Shown here one piece after another: positions 7,730 through 12,163 of a DNA stretch of 12,163 nucleotides (position 1 is the stretch's first letter; each line of letters starts with the position of its first letter). This DNA comes from an uncultured Eubacteriales bacterium (lineage in GTDB: Bacteria; Bacillota; Clostridia; Oscillospirales; UMGS1783). A model generated the notes under the pieces. The model made no database searches and was not told the DNA's origin. It was given only the letters and a program-made list of their open reading frames with translations. A program made the translations under genes and the position numbers. The stretch is from contig USJY01000015.1 of the NCBI GenBank assembly GCA_900555065.1, forward strand, positions 1 to 12,163, written 5' to 3'.

Positions 7730-7948
7730 TTACCCGCATTCGGAACGCACGGGCTGCTTTTTGCGCTCTGAAAATACCCCTTTCACGATTCTTGCGAGAT
7801 GAAATGCGGAAGGTTTCGCGGTTCTGTCCTCCATCCGGCAGCAAACAGGCAGCATACGCGGAAAGTTGTCCAGGTAGTCGAAGGCGCGGCGTTCAAAATC
7901 CGGCACAAACCGGGCCGATTCTTCCGTATCTCTCCATGAATCCGACAT
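7730..7948 (-). CDS. Possible small hypothetical protein, 72 aa
   Basis: I do not recognise this protein. The minus-strand frame reads with plausible codon use (GAA, CTG, CCG, CGC, GAC-rich) and an acidic-to-basic composition, including PDFERRAFDYLDNFPRML in its middle. The frame stays open upstream into the antisense of cotJA, so the start is uncertain; the ATG at 7948 lacks a good ribosome site. It would be divergent from cotJA and could use the bidirectional terminator at 7570-7605. It is the only candidate gene in the gap between 7549 and 8041; the GC-rich stretch 7606-7729 shows nothing I can assign. Confidence 0.25.
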   Translation of the reverse strand: MSDSWRDTEESARFVPDFERRAFDYLDNFPRMLPVCCRMEDRTAKPSAFHLARIVKGVFSERKKQPVRSECG

Positions 7949-7982
7949 TTTGCCGCATGGATACGGTCCGGCCGAACGTTTG

Positions 7983-7991
7983 CATACACTA
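7983..7991 (+). promoter_or_regulatory. Mother-cell sporulation promoter (-10, sigma-E/sigma-K type) of cotJ
   Basis: CATACACTA matches the sigma-K -10 form CATANNNTA and also the sigma-E form CATACANT. The -35 is less clear: GGATACGG around 7959-7966 contains an AC at 7963-7964, 18 bp upstream. Transcription should begin near 7998, about 40 nt before cotJA. Mother-cell control is what is known for cotJ in Bacillus (sigma-E). Confidence 0.55.
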
Positions 7992-8041
7992 AAAATGAAC
8001 CTGCGCAAGCAGACATTATCCATAGAAAGGAAGTGCACATA

Positions 8042-8257
8042 TTGGCACAGGCTGAATCGTATAACAGCGTAAACTTCAATTCGACTCCATGGTCGGTACG
8101 CGTCACGCCGAAAGCGGATGAGTTCGGCGAGAAGTTTCCGATCGGGATGGCGTACGTGCCCTGGCAGGCATGGCGCGATATCTATGATATGGAAAAGGGA
8201 TTCCAGAGAGGGACAATATTCGCCGAGCTGGACCTGCCCTTTGAGGGAAAGAGGTAG
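8042..8257 (+). CDS. cotJA: Spore coat-associated protein CotJA
   Basis: A small coat protein of about 71 residues. The central signature is GMAYVPWQAWRDIY followed by QRGTIFAELDLPFEG, typical of CotJA. Its role is in assembly of the inner coat with CotJB and CotJC in the mother cell. Start choice is unusual: a GTG at 8033 lies inside the best Shine-Dalgarno match (AAAGGAAGTG, 8026-8035), so the TTG at 8042, six bases downstream of that match, is the better initiation codon; use of GTG would add three residues. The ribosome site of cotJB overlaps the end of this gene (AAAGAGGTAG). Confidence 0.88.
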   Translation: MAQAESYNSVNFNSTPWSVRVTPKADEFGEKFPIGMAYVPWQAWRDIYDMEKGFQRGTIFAELDLPFEGKR

Positions 8258-8264
8258 ACGTAAG

Positions 8265-8516
8265 ATGACAGATAAAGCTACGCTTATGAAACGCATTAAC
8301 ATGCTCAGCTTTGCAGTGGACGAAGCGGTGCTGTTTCTGGATACGCATCCGGAGGACCGCGAAGCGCTGCGTTTTTACCATGAAATGAACGCCCAGCGCC
8401 AGAAGGCGGTCGCCGAATACACGGCGGAATACGGCCCTCTGACGGCTGGCAGCGTAACAAACGCCGAAAGATGGACCTGGGTAGACAGCCCATGGCCCTG
8501 GCAGAAAGAGGGTTAG
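8265..8516 (+). CDS. cotJB: Spore coat protein CotJB
   Basis: This 83-residue protein has the CotJB pattern: an N-terminal helix with LMKRINMLSFAVDEAVLFLDTHPED, then ALRFYHEMN, and a C-terminal segment ending in W-T-W-V-D-x-P-W-P-W. It is a structural coat component needed with CotJA and CotJC. The frame is open upstream, but the ATG at 8265, ten bases after AAAGAGG and 7 bp past the cotJA stop, is the sensible start. Three bases separate its stop from cotJC. Confidence 0.88.
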   Translation: MTDKATLMKRINMLSFAVDEAVLFLDTHPEDREALRFYHEMNAQRQKAVAEYTAEYGPLTAGSVTNAERWTWVDSPWPWQKEG

Positions 8517-8519
8517 TAT

Positions 8520-9113
8520 ATGTGGACATATGAAAAACGTTTGCAGTATCCTGTAAAAATCAAAAAGTGCGACCCAAATATGGCCGCGCTTATTATCAGC
8601 CAGTTCGGCGGCCCGGACGGCGAGCTTGCCGCATCGCAGCGCTACCTCTCTCAGCGCTACAGCGTACCCTACGGCGAAGTAGCCGGCCTTTTAACCGACA
8701 TAGGCACCGAGGAGCTGGCCCATATGGAAATGATTTGCGCAATCATCCATCAACTCACCAGAAACCTTACGCCCGAGCAGATCAAGAAATCCACCTTTGC
8801 TCCGTTCTATATCGACCATACGACCGGGCTGTGGCCCGCCGCCGCGTCTGGCGCGCCGTTTTCCGCCACCGTGTTCCAGTCCAAGGGCGACCCGATCACG
8901 GACCTGACAGAAGACATGGCCGCAGAGCAGAAGGCGCGCACGACCTATGACAACATACTTAGGCTCGTGGACGATCCGGATGTACGGGAACCGATCAAAT
9001 TCCTGCGGGAACGCGAGATCGTCCACTTCCAGCGGTTTGGCGAGGGCCTGCGCATCGTGCAGGACAATCTCAACAGCAAAAACTTCTACGCGTTCAACCC
9101 ATCGTTCGACTGA
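8520..9113 (+). CDS. cotJC: Spore coat manganese catalase-like protein CotJC
   Basis: A 197-residue ferritin-like four-helix protein of the manganese catalase family. The dinuclear-metal ligands are all visible: E35 in DGELAAS, E65 and H68 in TEELAHME, E136 in AAEQKART and H169 in EIVHFQRF. It is expected to sit in the spore coat and to disproportionate hydrogen peroxide. The ATG is preceded by GAGGG. Length and motif spacing fit normal CotJC, and nothing suggests decay. It ends the cotJ operon and is followed by an 18-bp hairpin. Confidence 0.93.
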   Translation: MWTYEKRLQYPVKIKKCDPNMAALIISQFGGPDGELAASQRYLSQRYSVPYGEVAGLLTDIGTEELAHMEMICAIIHQLTRNLTPEQIKKSTFAPFYIDHTTGLWPAAASGAPFSATVFQSKGDPITDLTEDMAAEQKARTTYDNILRLVDDPDVREPIKFLREREIVHFQRFGEGLRIVQDNLNSKNFYAFNPSFD

Positions 9114-9149
9114 CGCGGCGCAGCCGTGCCGCCGTTGCCGGTAAAGCAT

Positions 9150-9190
9150 GCGAAAGACCCCGACCGAACAAATCGGTCGGGGTCTTTCGC
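9150..9190 (+). terminator. 18-bp perfect hairpin after cotJC
   Basis: A perfect 18-bp stem (9150-9167 with 9173-9190) encloses the loop ACAAA, 36 bp beyond the cotJC stop. The T-run is short (TCTTT inside the arm), but stem strength and position support an intrinsic terminator. It also separates cotJ from the convergent immunity genes. Confidence 0.7.
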
Positions 9191-9231
9191 CGTGCGCGCG
9201 GGGGTATGACGGGCGTAAACGCCGGTCTGTG

Positions 9232-9253
9232 AAAAAGCGCCCCGATGGGGCGC
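9232..9253 (-). terminator. Intrinsic terminator of the repressor/protease operon
   Basis: Read on the minus strand, GCGCCCC pairs with GGGGCGC across a 3-base loop and is followed directly by TTTTT. It begins 7 bp past the ImmA-like stop codon. Confidence 0.85.
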
Positions 9254-9260
9254 CTGCGGT

Positions 9261-10268
9261 TCAGAATATGGGCGGGAATTCGTCTGAAAGATCGAAAGCC
9301 GACTTTGCAATATCCTCTGTAAACGCCTCCTGCCATTGGGAGAGGAACCCGTCCCGGAAAAAGGTGGTCTGGCTTCCGCAGTACGGACAGTACCGCGCGT
9401 TTCCGGGCAGCGCCGTTTTTCGGGAGCGCTCGCAGTTGCCGGTGCATTCGTTGACGACCAGCGTCCCGCAGATGTGGCAGTACTGCCCGGCGAGCAGCTC
9501 GTCGCTTCCGCACACCGGGCAGATCTTGGTGCGCCCGTAAGCGTCGAGATCAAGTCCAGGATATTGCATGGCAGTTCTCTCCCCCCATTTTTTTGCGTGC
9601 ATGGCGGCCTGTCCGCAGACGGGGCAGTATGCGTATTCGTCCGCGGCCGTCTGGCCGCAGTTGCCGCACCGATACAGGTACAGGCTCCGGCGGCACCGTT
9701 CCAGCAGCGATCGCTCCAGCGCGTCCGGAGACTGTTTTTTAAAGTCCCGGTAATCTTCGAGCCGGTACTCCATAATCGCCTGCTGTGAGAGGTAGAAAAT
9801 CTTTGCGAGCAGCGCAGGATCTACCCTCCCGGTGCCGCGCACGACCGCGTCGATCAGAATGGGCGGGGCCAGGAAGTTCCCGGCAAAGGTGTTCGCCTCT
9901 CCCTCCATGTTGAAATATGTAAAATCGTCAAGCCCCGCGCCGGAAATCTCGGTGCGGCCGTCCTCAAGGTGGCCCAGCATAATGTGGCCCAACTCGTGCG
10001 CGATGGAGAACCGGATTCTCTTTTTCGACTGCTTTTCATTATACAGGATAAGGTAGCCGCGGCCAGGCCGGCAGATGCACAGCGCATCCTTGACGAGCAG
10101 GTCGTCCTGAATCCGTATACGGTTGCGGTATTCGCCGAGCGTCATAAATACGATGGGCAGGGGGCAGGCCTGTTTTGCCGCGAGAAAGACATTGATGGGA
10201 AATGCGTCTATACCGAGTTCATACAGGATCTTCTGGGACAGGAGATAGGCGCGGTTATGTCTGATCAT
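9261..10268 (-). CDS. ImmA/IrrE-family metalloprotease with three C-terminal zinc ribbons
   Basis: A 335-residue protein. The N-terminal domain (about 1-190) is an ImmA/IrrE zinc peptidase with HELGH at 91-95 and an ExEANxFAxxxLxP block (about 122-135, third ligand near E124). The C-terminal half has three cysteine zinc-ribbon units: C201/C204/C215/C218, C250/C253/C264/C267, and C275/C279/C294/C297. In ICEBs1-like elements ImmA cleaves the partner repressor ImmR; by analogy this enzyme probably cleaves the XRE protein encoded just upstream, whose end it overlaps by 14 bp. The zinc ribbons are an unusual addition and may bind nucleic acid or a partner protein. The start lacks an ideal ribosome site (GGAAG about 12 bases upstream), which fits coupling to the repressor gene. 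Confidence 0.88.
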   Translation of the reverse strand: MIRHNRAYLLSQKILYELGIDAFPINVFLAAKQACPLPIVFMTLGEYRNRIRIQDDLLVKDALCICRPGRGYLILYNEKQSKKRIRFSIAHELGHIMLGHLEDGRTEISGAGLDDFTYFNMEGEANTFAGNFLAPPILIDAVVRGTGRVDPALLAKIFYLSQQAIMEYRLEDYRDFKKQSPDALERSLLERCRRSLYLYRCGNCGQTAADEYAYCPVCGQAAMHAKKWGERTAMQYPGLDLDAYGRTKICPVCGSDELLAGQYCHICGTLVVNECTGNCERSRKTALPGNARYCPYCGSQTTFFRDGFLSQWQEAFTEDIAKSAFDLSDEFPPIF

Positions 10269-10605
10269 TCTTAACGTCTTCTTCCGGAAACAGTATGTCG
10301 AGCATGGCTACAATTTTGGCGTCCATTTCAGGCGTCAGTCGCATTTCCTCCAGTCTCGCGACGGCGCGGGGTTTGTATCCGTCGCGCGGCGCGGGCGCGG
10401 GCTCGGCGCTGATGCCCGCCAGGTACATGGGATCCAGTCCCAGCGCGTTTGCAAGCGGTTCCAAATCCACGAGCGGTATACTCTTAATCTCGTTGTTCTC
10501 ATAGCGGTAGATTGTCGCGCGGTTTTTATGAATTGCCTCCGCAAGCATATCCACCGTCATATGCAGCTCCTGGCGCCTCTTCTTTATTTTCTCGCCTGTC
10601 GTCAT
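10255..10605 (-). CDS. XRE-family repressor (ImmR/CI-like)
   Basis: This 116-residue protein has an N-terminal XRE helix-turn-helix (about 5-60) with recognition region KNRATIYRYEN, then a linker rich in Pro and Ala, and a short acidic C-terminal helix ending in FPEEDV. It is too short for a LexA-type self-cleaving domain, so inactivation by the downstream ImmA-like protease is the likely release route. The ATG follows AAAGGTGGTGA at good spacing. It is divergent from the Cro-like gene, with a shared 177-bp control region of strong promoters and palindromes. Its recognition region closely matches that of the Cro-like protein, so both should bind the same operators. Confidence 0.88.
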   Translation of the reverse strand: MTTGEKIKKRRQELHMTVDMLAEAIHKNRATIYRYENNEIKSIPLVDLEPLANALGLDPMYLAGISAEPAPAPRDGYKPRAVARLEEMRLTPEMDAKIVAMLDILFPEEDVKNDQT

Positions 10606-10627
10606 TCCATTTCACCACCTTTACTGT

Positions 10628-10656
10628 ATTATAACACTGTTTTCGCGAATATGCAA
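10628..10656 (-). promoter_or_regulatory. Promoter of the XRE repressor (PRM-like)
   Basis: On the minus strand TTGCAT (10656-10651), a 17-bp spacer and a perfect TATAAT (10633-10628) form a strong sigma-A promoter. The start should be near 10621, 16 nt before the repressor ATG. The degenerate operator at 10644-10655 overlaps its -35 and spacer. Confidence 0.8.
10644..10655. promoter_or_regulatory. Degenerate operator (CGCGAATATGCA)
   Basis: Eight of twelve positions match the palindrome at 10676-10687, with the right half better preserved. It overlaps the -35 of the repressor promoter, and its centre lies 32 bp (about three helical turns) from the next site. This suits a weak autorepression site; the match alone is weak. 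Confidence 0.4.
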
Positions 10657-10675
10657 CCATATTTAAAATATTATC

Positions 10676-10687
10676 CGCATTTATGCG
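10676..10687. promoter_or_regulatory. Operator palindrome CGCATTTATGCG
   Basis: Perfect CGCAT-N2-ATGCG inverted repeat between the two divergent promoters, 9 bp upstream of the -35 of the Cro-like gene. The same word recurs at 10736-10747, and a close variant at 10994-11005. Confidence 0.75.
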
Positions 10688-10696
10688 ATTTTTGTA

Positions 10697-10725
10697 TTGA
10701 CAAGCGCTGTAACGGATGTTATGAT
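10697..10725 (+). promoter_or_regulatory. Promoter of the Cro-like gene (PR-like)
   Basis: TTGACA (10697-10702), a 17-bp spacer and TATGAT (10720-10725). The start should be near 10732, immediately before the operator at 10735-10748, so bound repressor would block initiation or early elongation. Confidence 0.85.
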
Positions 10726-10734
10726 ACAAGTACA

Positions 10735-10748
10735 TCGCATAAATGCGA
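10735..10748. promoter_or_regulatory. Operator palindrome TCGCATAAATGCGA
   Basis: A 14-bp inverted repeat with 6-bp arms (TCGCAT/ATGCGA) about AA, at roughly +4 to +17 of the Cro-like transcript. It is the most extended of the four sites and the likely main repression site. Confidence 0.78.
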
Positions 10749-10782
10749 ACAAAAAACAGGACCGCAAAGGAGTTCGAGAACT

Positions 10783-10992
10783 ATGGCGAAAATGGACAAG
10801 TTAAAGAAAAAGATGAAGCAGCGCGGCGTAACGTATAGTGAACTATCCAGGAAAATGGATATAAACCGTTCCACGCTGTACCGAAAGATTGCCGGCAACG
10901 GCGAGGGTTTTTCCGTCCGGGAAGCAGCGTACATCGGGCGCGCGCTCGGGCTGACCCTGGACGAGACGGCTGAAATTTTTTTTGAAGAGTAG
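10783..10992 (+). CDS. Cro-like small XRE regulator
   Basis: A 69-residue single-domain protein with a basic N-terminus, a helix-turn-helix at about 18-36 (YSELSRKMDINRSTLYRKI), the GFSVREAAYIGRALGL helix, and an acidic end EIFFEE. It resembles the small Cro-like regulators of Clostridia prophages. The frame is open upstream, but the ATG at 10783 has AAAGGAG ten bases before it and lies after the transcription start. It is divergent from the CI-like repressor and shares its recognition residues NR[AS]T[IL]YR. No phage early genes follow it. Confidence 0.85.
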   Translation: MAKMDKLKKKMKQRGVTYSELSRKMDINRSTLYRKIAGNGEGFSVREAAYIGRALGLTLDETAEIFFEE

Positions 10993-11006
10993 TCGCATTT
11001 TTGCGA
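10993..11006. promoter_or_regulatory. Distal operator TCGCATTTTTGCGA
   Basis: Perfect TCGCA/TGCGA arms about TTTT, starting at the base after the Cro-like stop codon. It fits the other operators except for one base of the inner core. It lies about +18 to +32 downstream of the minus-strand promoter at 11031-11060, where bound repressor could act as a roadblock. Confidence 0.65.
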
Positions 11007-11030
11007 TATTGGCGTGACAAATCTGCTTTT

Positions 11031-11060
11031 ATTATACGGCTAATCCGTTATAAATGTCAA
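11031..11060 (-). promoter_or_regulatory. Consensus minus-strand promoter antisense to the Cro-like gene (PRE position)
   Basis: On the minus strand TTGACA (11060-11055), an 18-bp spacer and TATAAT (11036-11031) match both sigma-A hexamers perfectly. The start would be near 11024. The transcript would run antisense across the Cro-like gene, through the control region and into the repressor/protease operon. No ORF with a ribosome site lies immediately downstream. Confidence 0.7.
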
Positions 11061-11070
11061 GGGCGCGTGC

Positions 11071-11130
11071 CGCCGTTCGTGCAAACCCAAGCCCGCGCGC
11101 CGTCGTTCGTGCAAACCCAAGCCCAGCGCC
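11071..11130. repeat. Two-copy 30-bp tandem repeat
   Basis: Copies at 11071-11100 and 11101-11130 share an identical 21-base core (11074-11094 and 11104-11124) exactly 30 bp apart. The flanking word GCGCGTGCCGC occurs before the repeat (11063-11073) and again as an arm of the next hairpin (11140-11150), so the zone seems to have grown by local duplication. No coding or promoter role is seen. Confidence 0.8.
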
Positions 11131-11138
11131 GGCCATAA

Positions 11139-11175
11139 AGCGCGTGCCGCTCTCAACGAGAGAGCGGCACGCGCT
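11139..11175 (-). terminator. Terminator of the histidine kinase remnant
   Basis: A perfect 15-bp stem (11139-11153 with 11161-11175) encloses a 7-base loop. On the minus strand it is followed by TTTAT and begins 18 bp after the kinase stop codon. The T-run is weak but the position is right. Confidence 0.65.
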
Positions 11176-11193
11176 GCAACAGGACGGGACGCT

Positions 11194-11736
11194 TCAGTCA
11201 CGCCGGACGGGAACGTCCCTGAATTCTGCCCGGAAGGTTACGCCGTCGTCGCAGTTTTCGGCCCACAGCCTGCCGTGGTGCAGGTCGGCGATGGTTTTTG
11301 CAATGGCCAGTCCCAGGCCGTAGCCGCCCTCTGCGCGCGCCCAGTCGGCACGGTAGAAGCGGTCGAACAGGTGCGCGAGCGCATTTGGCGGAATGGGACT
11401 ACCAACGTTGTGTACGGCAAGGCAGATACGGGACTGTTTTTTTGTCAGGGTCACGGTGACGGCGCTGTCCTGCACTGCGTATTTGACCGCGTTGTCCACG
11501 AGAACGGCGACGAGCTGGCGCAGCTGTGCGGCGTCGCCGGTCAGGACGACGTCGGGTTCAATGCCCGACGTATCGAGCCGAATGCCTTTTTCATAGGCGA
11601 GCGATTCAAACGCCAGGCAGACGCTGTATACAAGGTCGCTTATACATTGAAATCTGCGCTCCTTTCTCACTGGTATCTGGAAATCAGCCCCGGCATTCCG
11701 TCCGAACCTGTCGTTTCGGCGTTCTGTTTTTTGCAT
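11194..11736 (-). pseudogene. Truncated sensor histidine kinase (C-terminal ATPase domain only)
   Basis: The 180-residue frame holds a HATPase_c domain: N-box LVDNAVKYA (N82), G1-type VHNVGSPIPP, F-box LFDRFYRAD, and G2 GGYGLGLAIAK. Similarity begins about residue 31 (ISDLVYSVCLAFESLAYEKGI), the segment that normally follows the dimerisation helices. The sensor, membrane and HisKA domains, including the phospho-accepting His, are missing, and the first 30 residues look unlike a kinase. The ATG at 11736 has no ribosome site. No response regulator is adjacent. This is best read as the 3' remnant of a two-component kinase cut at about 11640-11690, with its own terminator still present. Expression as a free ATPase domain is possible but less likely. 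Confidence 0.75.
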
Positions 11737-11884
11737 CCAGGATCAGCCGGAACACGCGTTCGTCCGGCTTCGCGAAGCTTTTGAATCCATGGTACTGAAC
11801 GCTTCCGTCTGTCGCAAGCGCTCCGGACAGATAAAGAGACCGTACCTTAAATCCTTTCGTATGTATTAGATACAAGCTAAAAGT

Positions 11885-11921
11885 AAGCGGTTGGTCTCTG
11901 TTTTTCGACCAACCGCTTTTT
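11885..11921 (+). terminator. Orphan plus-strand intrinsic terminator
   Basis: AAGCGGTTGGTC (11885-11896) pairs perfectly with GACCAACCGCTT (11907-11918) across a 10-base loop and ends in T5. No credible plus-strand gene lies upstream, so it probably belonged to a gene now lost. In the gene-free stretch 11737-12109 the other items seen are a short tandem repeat and the tRNA terminator; the rest is AT-rich DNA with nothing I can assign. Confidence 0.75.
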
Positions 11922-11998
11922 GTGTACAGGGGTTGAAAAAAGTAATGTATCATGATGCCCTGCTAATGACGCTTTGGATATTTATTATCGCCTTAATT

Positions 11999-12020
11999 AT
12001 TCTGAATAGATTCTGAATAG
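11999..12020. repeat. 11-bp tandem duplication (ATTCTGAATAG x2)
   Basis: Two exact adjacent copies in AT-rich DNA between the orphan terminator and the tRNA terminator. This is probably replication slippage. Confidence 0.8.
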
Positions 12021-12063
12021 AGCGTATTTTTAGGTAACTTATAGTTATTTTCCAAATATTAGT

Positions 12064-12106
12064 AAAAAACAAAATCCTCTAGAGCCAAGCGGCTTAGAGG
12101 ATTTTG
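12064..12106 (-). terminator. Terminator of the tRNA-Ala transcript
   Basis: CAAAATCCTCTA (12070-12081) pairs with TAGAGGATTTTG (12095-12106), with an inner AGCC/GGCT extension. On the minus strand it is followed by TTTTTT, and it starts 4 bp past the tRNA CCA end. Confidence 0.85.
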
Positions 12107-12109
12107 TGG

Positions 12110-12163
12110 TGGTGGAGATAAGCGGGATCGAACCGCTGACCTCTTGAATGCCATTCAAGCGCT
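12110..12163 (-). tRNA. tRNA-Ala (anticodon GGC), 3' part; 5' end outside the window
   Basis: Read on the minus strand, the window holds the anticodon arm (CTTGA, loop ATGGCAT, TCAAG; anticodon GGC at 12152-12150), the variable region, a perfect 5-bp T-arm (AGCGG/CCGCT around TTCGATC), the 3' acceptor strand TATCTCC, discriminator A and an encoded CCA. The D-arm and 5' acceptor strand lie beyond the window end. The 3' end faces the truncated kinase and immunity region. Confidence 0.9.

Noticed and set aside
8691..9149. Minus-strand frame opposite cotJC
   Set aside because: Shadow of a well-conserved CotJC with all metal ligands in the plus frame.
9261..10605. Classical type II toxin-antitoxin pair
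   Set aside because: The XRE plus HELGH peptidase pair with a divergent Cro-like gene fits an ImmR/ImmA immunity module better; no toxin fold is visible.
11014..11038. Plus-strand promoter GTGACA...TATACG after the Cro-like gene
   Set aside because: The spacer between the two hexamers is only about 13 bp; the same DNA fits a perfect promoter on the other strand.
11071..11130. CRISPR-like repeat
   Set aside because: Only two adjacent units with no spacer of independent sequence and no cas gene nearby.
11275..11784. Plus-strand frame over the kinase remnant
   Set aside because: The opposite strand has recognisable N, F and G boxes; the plus frame has none.
11684..11953. 89-residue minus-strand frame upstream of the kinase remnant
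   Set aside because: It runs through the terminator hairpin, is in a different frame from the kinase, and shows no sensor or dimerisation features that would restore the missing N-terminus.

Overview
The window looks like chromosomal DNA from a GC-rich, endospore-forming member of the Bacillota (class Clostridia). The cotJA-cotJB-cotJC spore-coat operon, strong AGGAGG-type ribosome binding sites, Clostridia-style sigma-A promoters and a CCA-encoding tRNA gene support this. A finer placement (an Oscillospirales- or Christensenellales-like gut anaerobe) is only a guess.

Region 1 (1-7605, + strand) is a sugar-catabolism locus. A divergent GH36 alpha-galactosidase-type hydrolase comes first. After a 192-bp gap with a near-consensus promoter comes a block of ROK repressor, DeoC-like aldolase, GlmS-like SIS sugar isomerase/deaminase, PIG-L deacetylase and long-form ROK kinase, closed by a perfect 16-bp intrinsic terminator. 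Deacetylase, deaminase/isomerase, kinase and aldolase together suggest breakdown of an N-acetylated amino sugar, perhaps released from an alpha-linked glycan by the GH36 enzyme. The aldolase has its Schiff-base lysine but lacks the usual DeoC phosphate-binding motifs, so its substrate is probably not deoxyribose 5-phosphate.

Region 2 (7606-9190) holds a roughly 0.5-kb stretch with at most one small minus-strand ORF, then cotJABC behind a mother-cell (sigma-E/sigma-K type) -10 element. The operon ends in a perfect 18-bp hairpin.

Region 3 (9232-11060) is a compact, lambda-like immunity switch. On the minus strand are an XRE repressor and an overlapping ImmA/IrrE metalloprotease with three C-terminal zinc ribbons. 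Facing them on the plus strand is a 69-residue Cro-like protein. Strong divergent promoters are interleaved with CGCAT-type palindromes, and both regulators carry nearly the same recognition-helix sequence. A further operator sits directly after the cro-like stop codon, next to a consensus TTGACA-N18-TATAAT promoter firing back across the cro-like gene toward the repressor, in the position of lambda PRE. No integrase or other phage or conjugation gene is visible, so this is a remnant or a domesticated switch.

Region 4 (11061-12163) is a scar-like zone: a 30-bp tandem repeat, a decapitated histidine kinase with its terminator, an orphan plus-strand terminator, AT-rich DNA, and the 3' part of a tRNA-Ala(GGC) gene with its terminator. 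The tRNA 3' end faces the switch, as expected for an integration hotspot, but no attachment-site repeat was found in the window.
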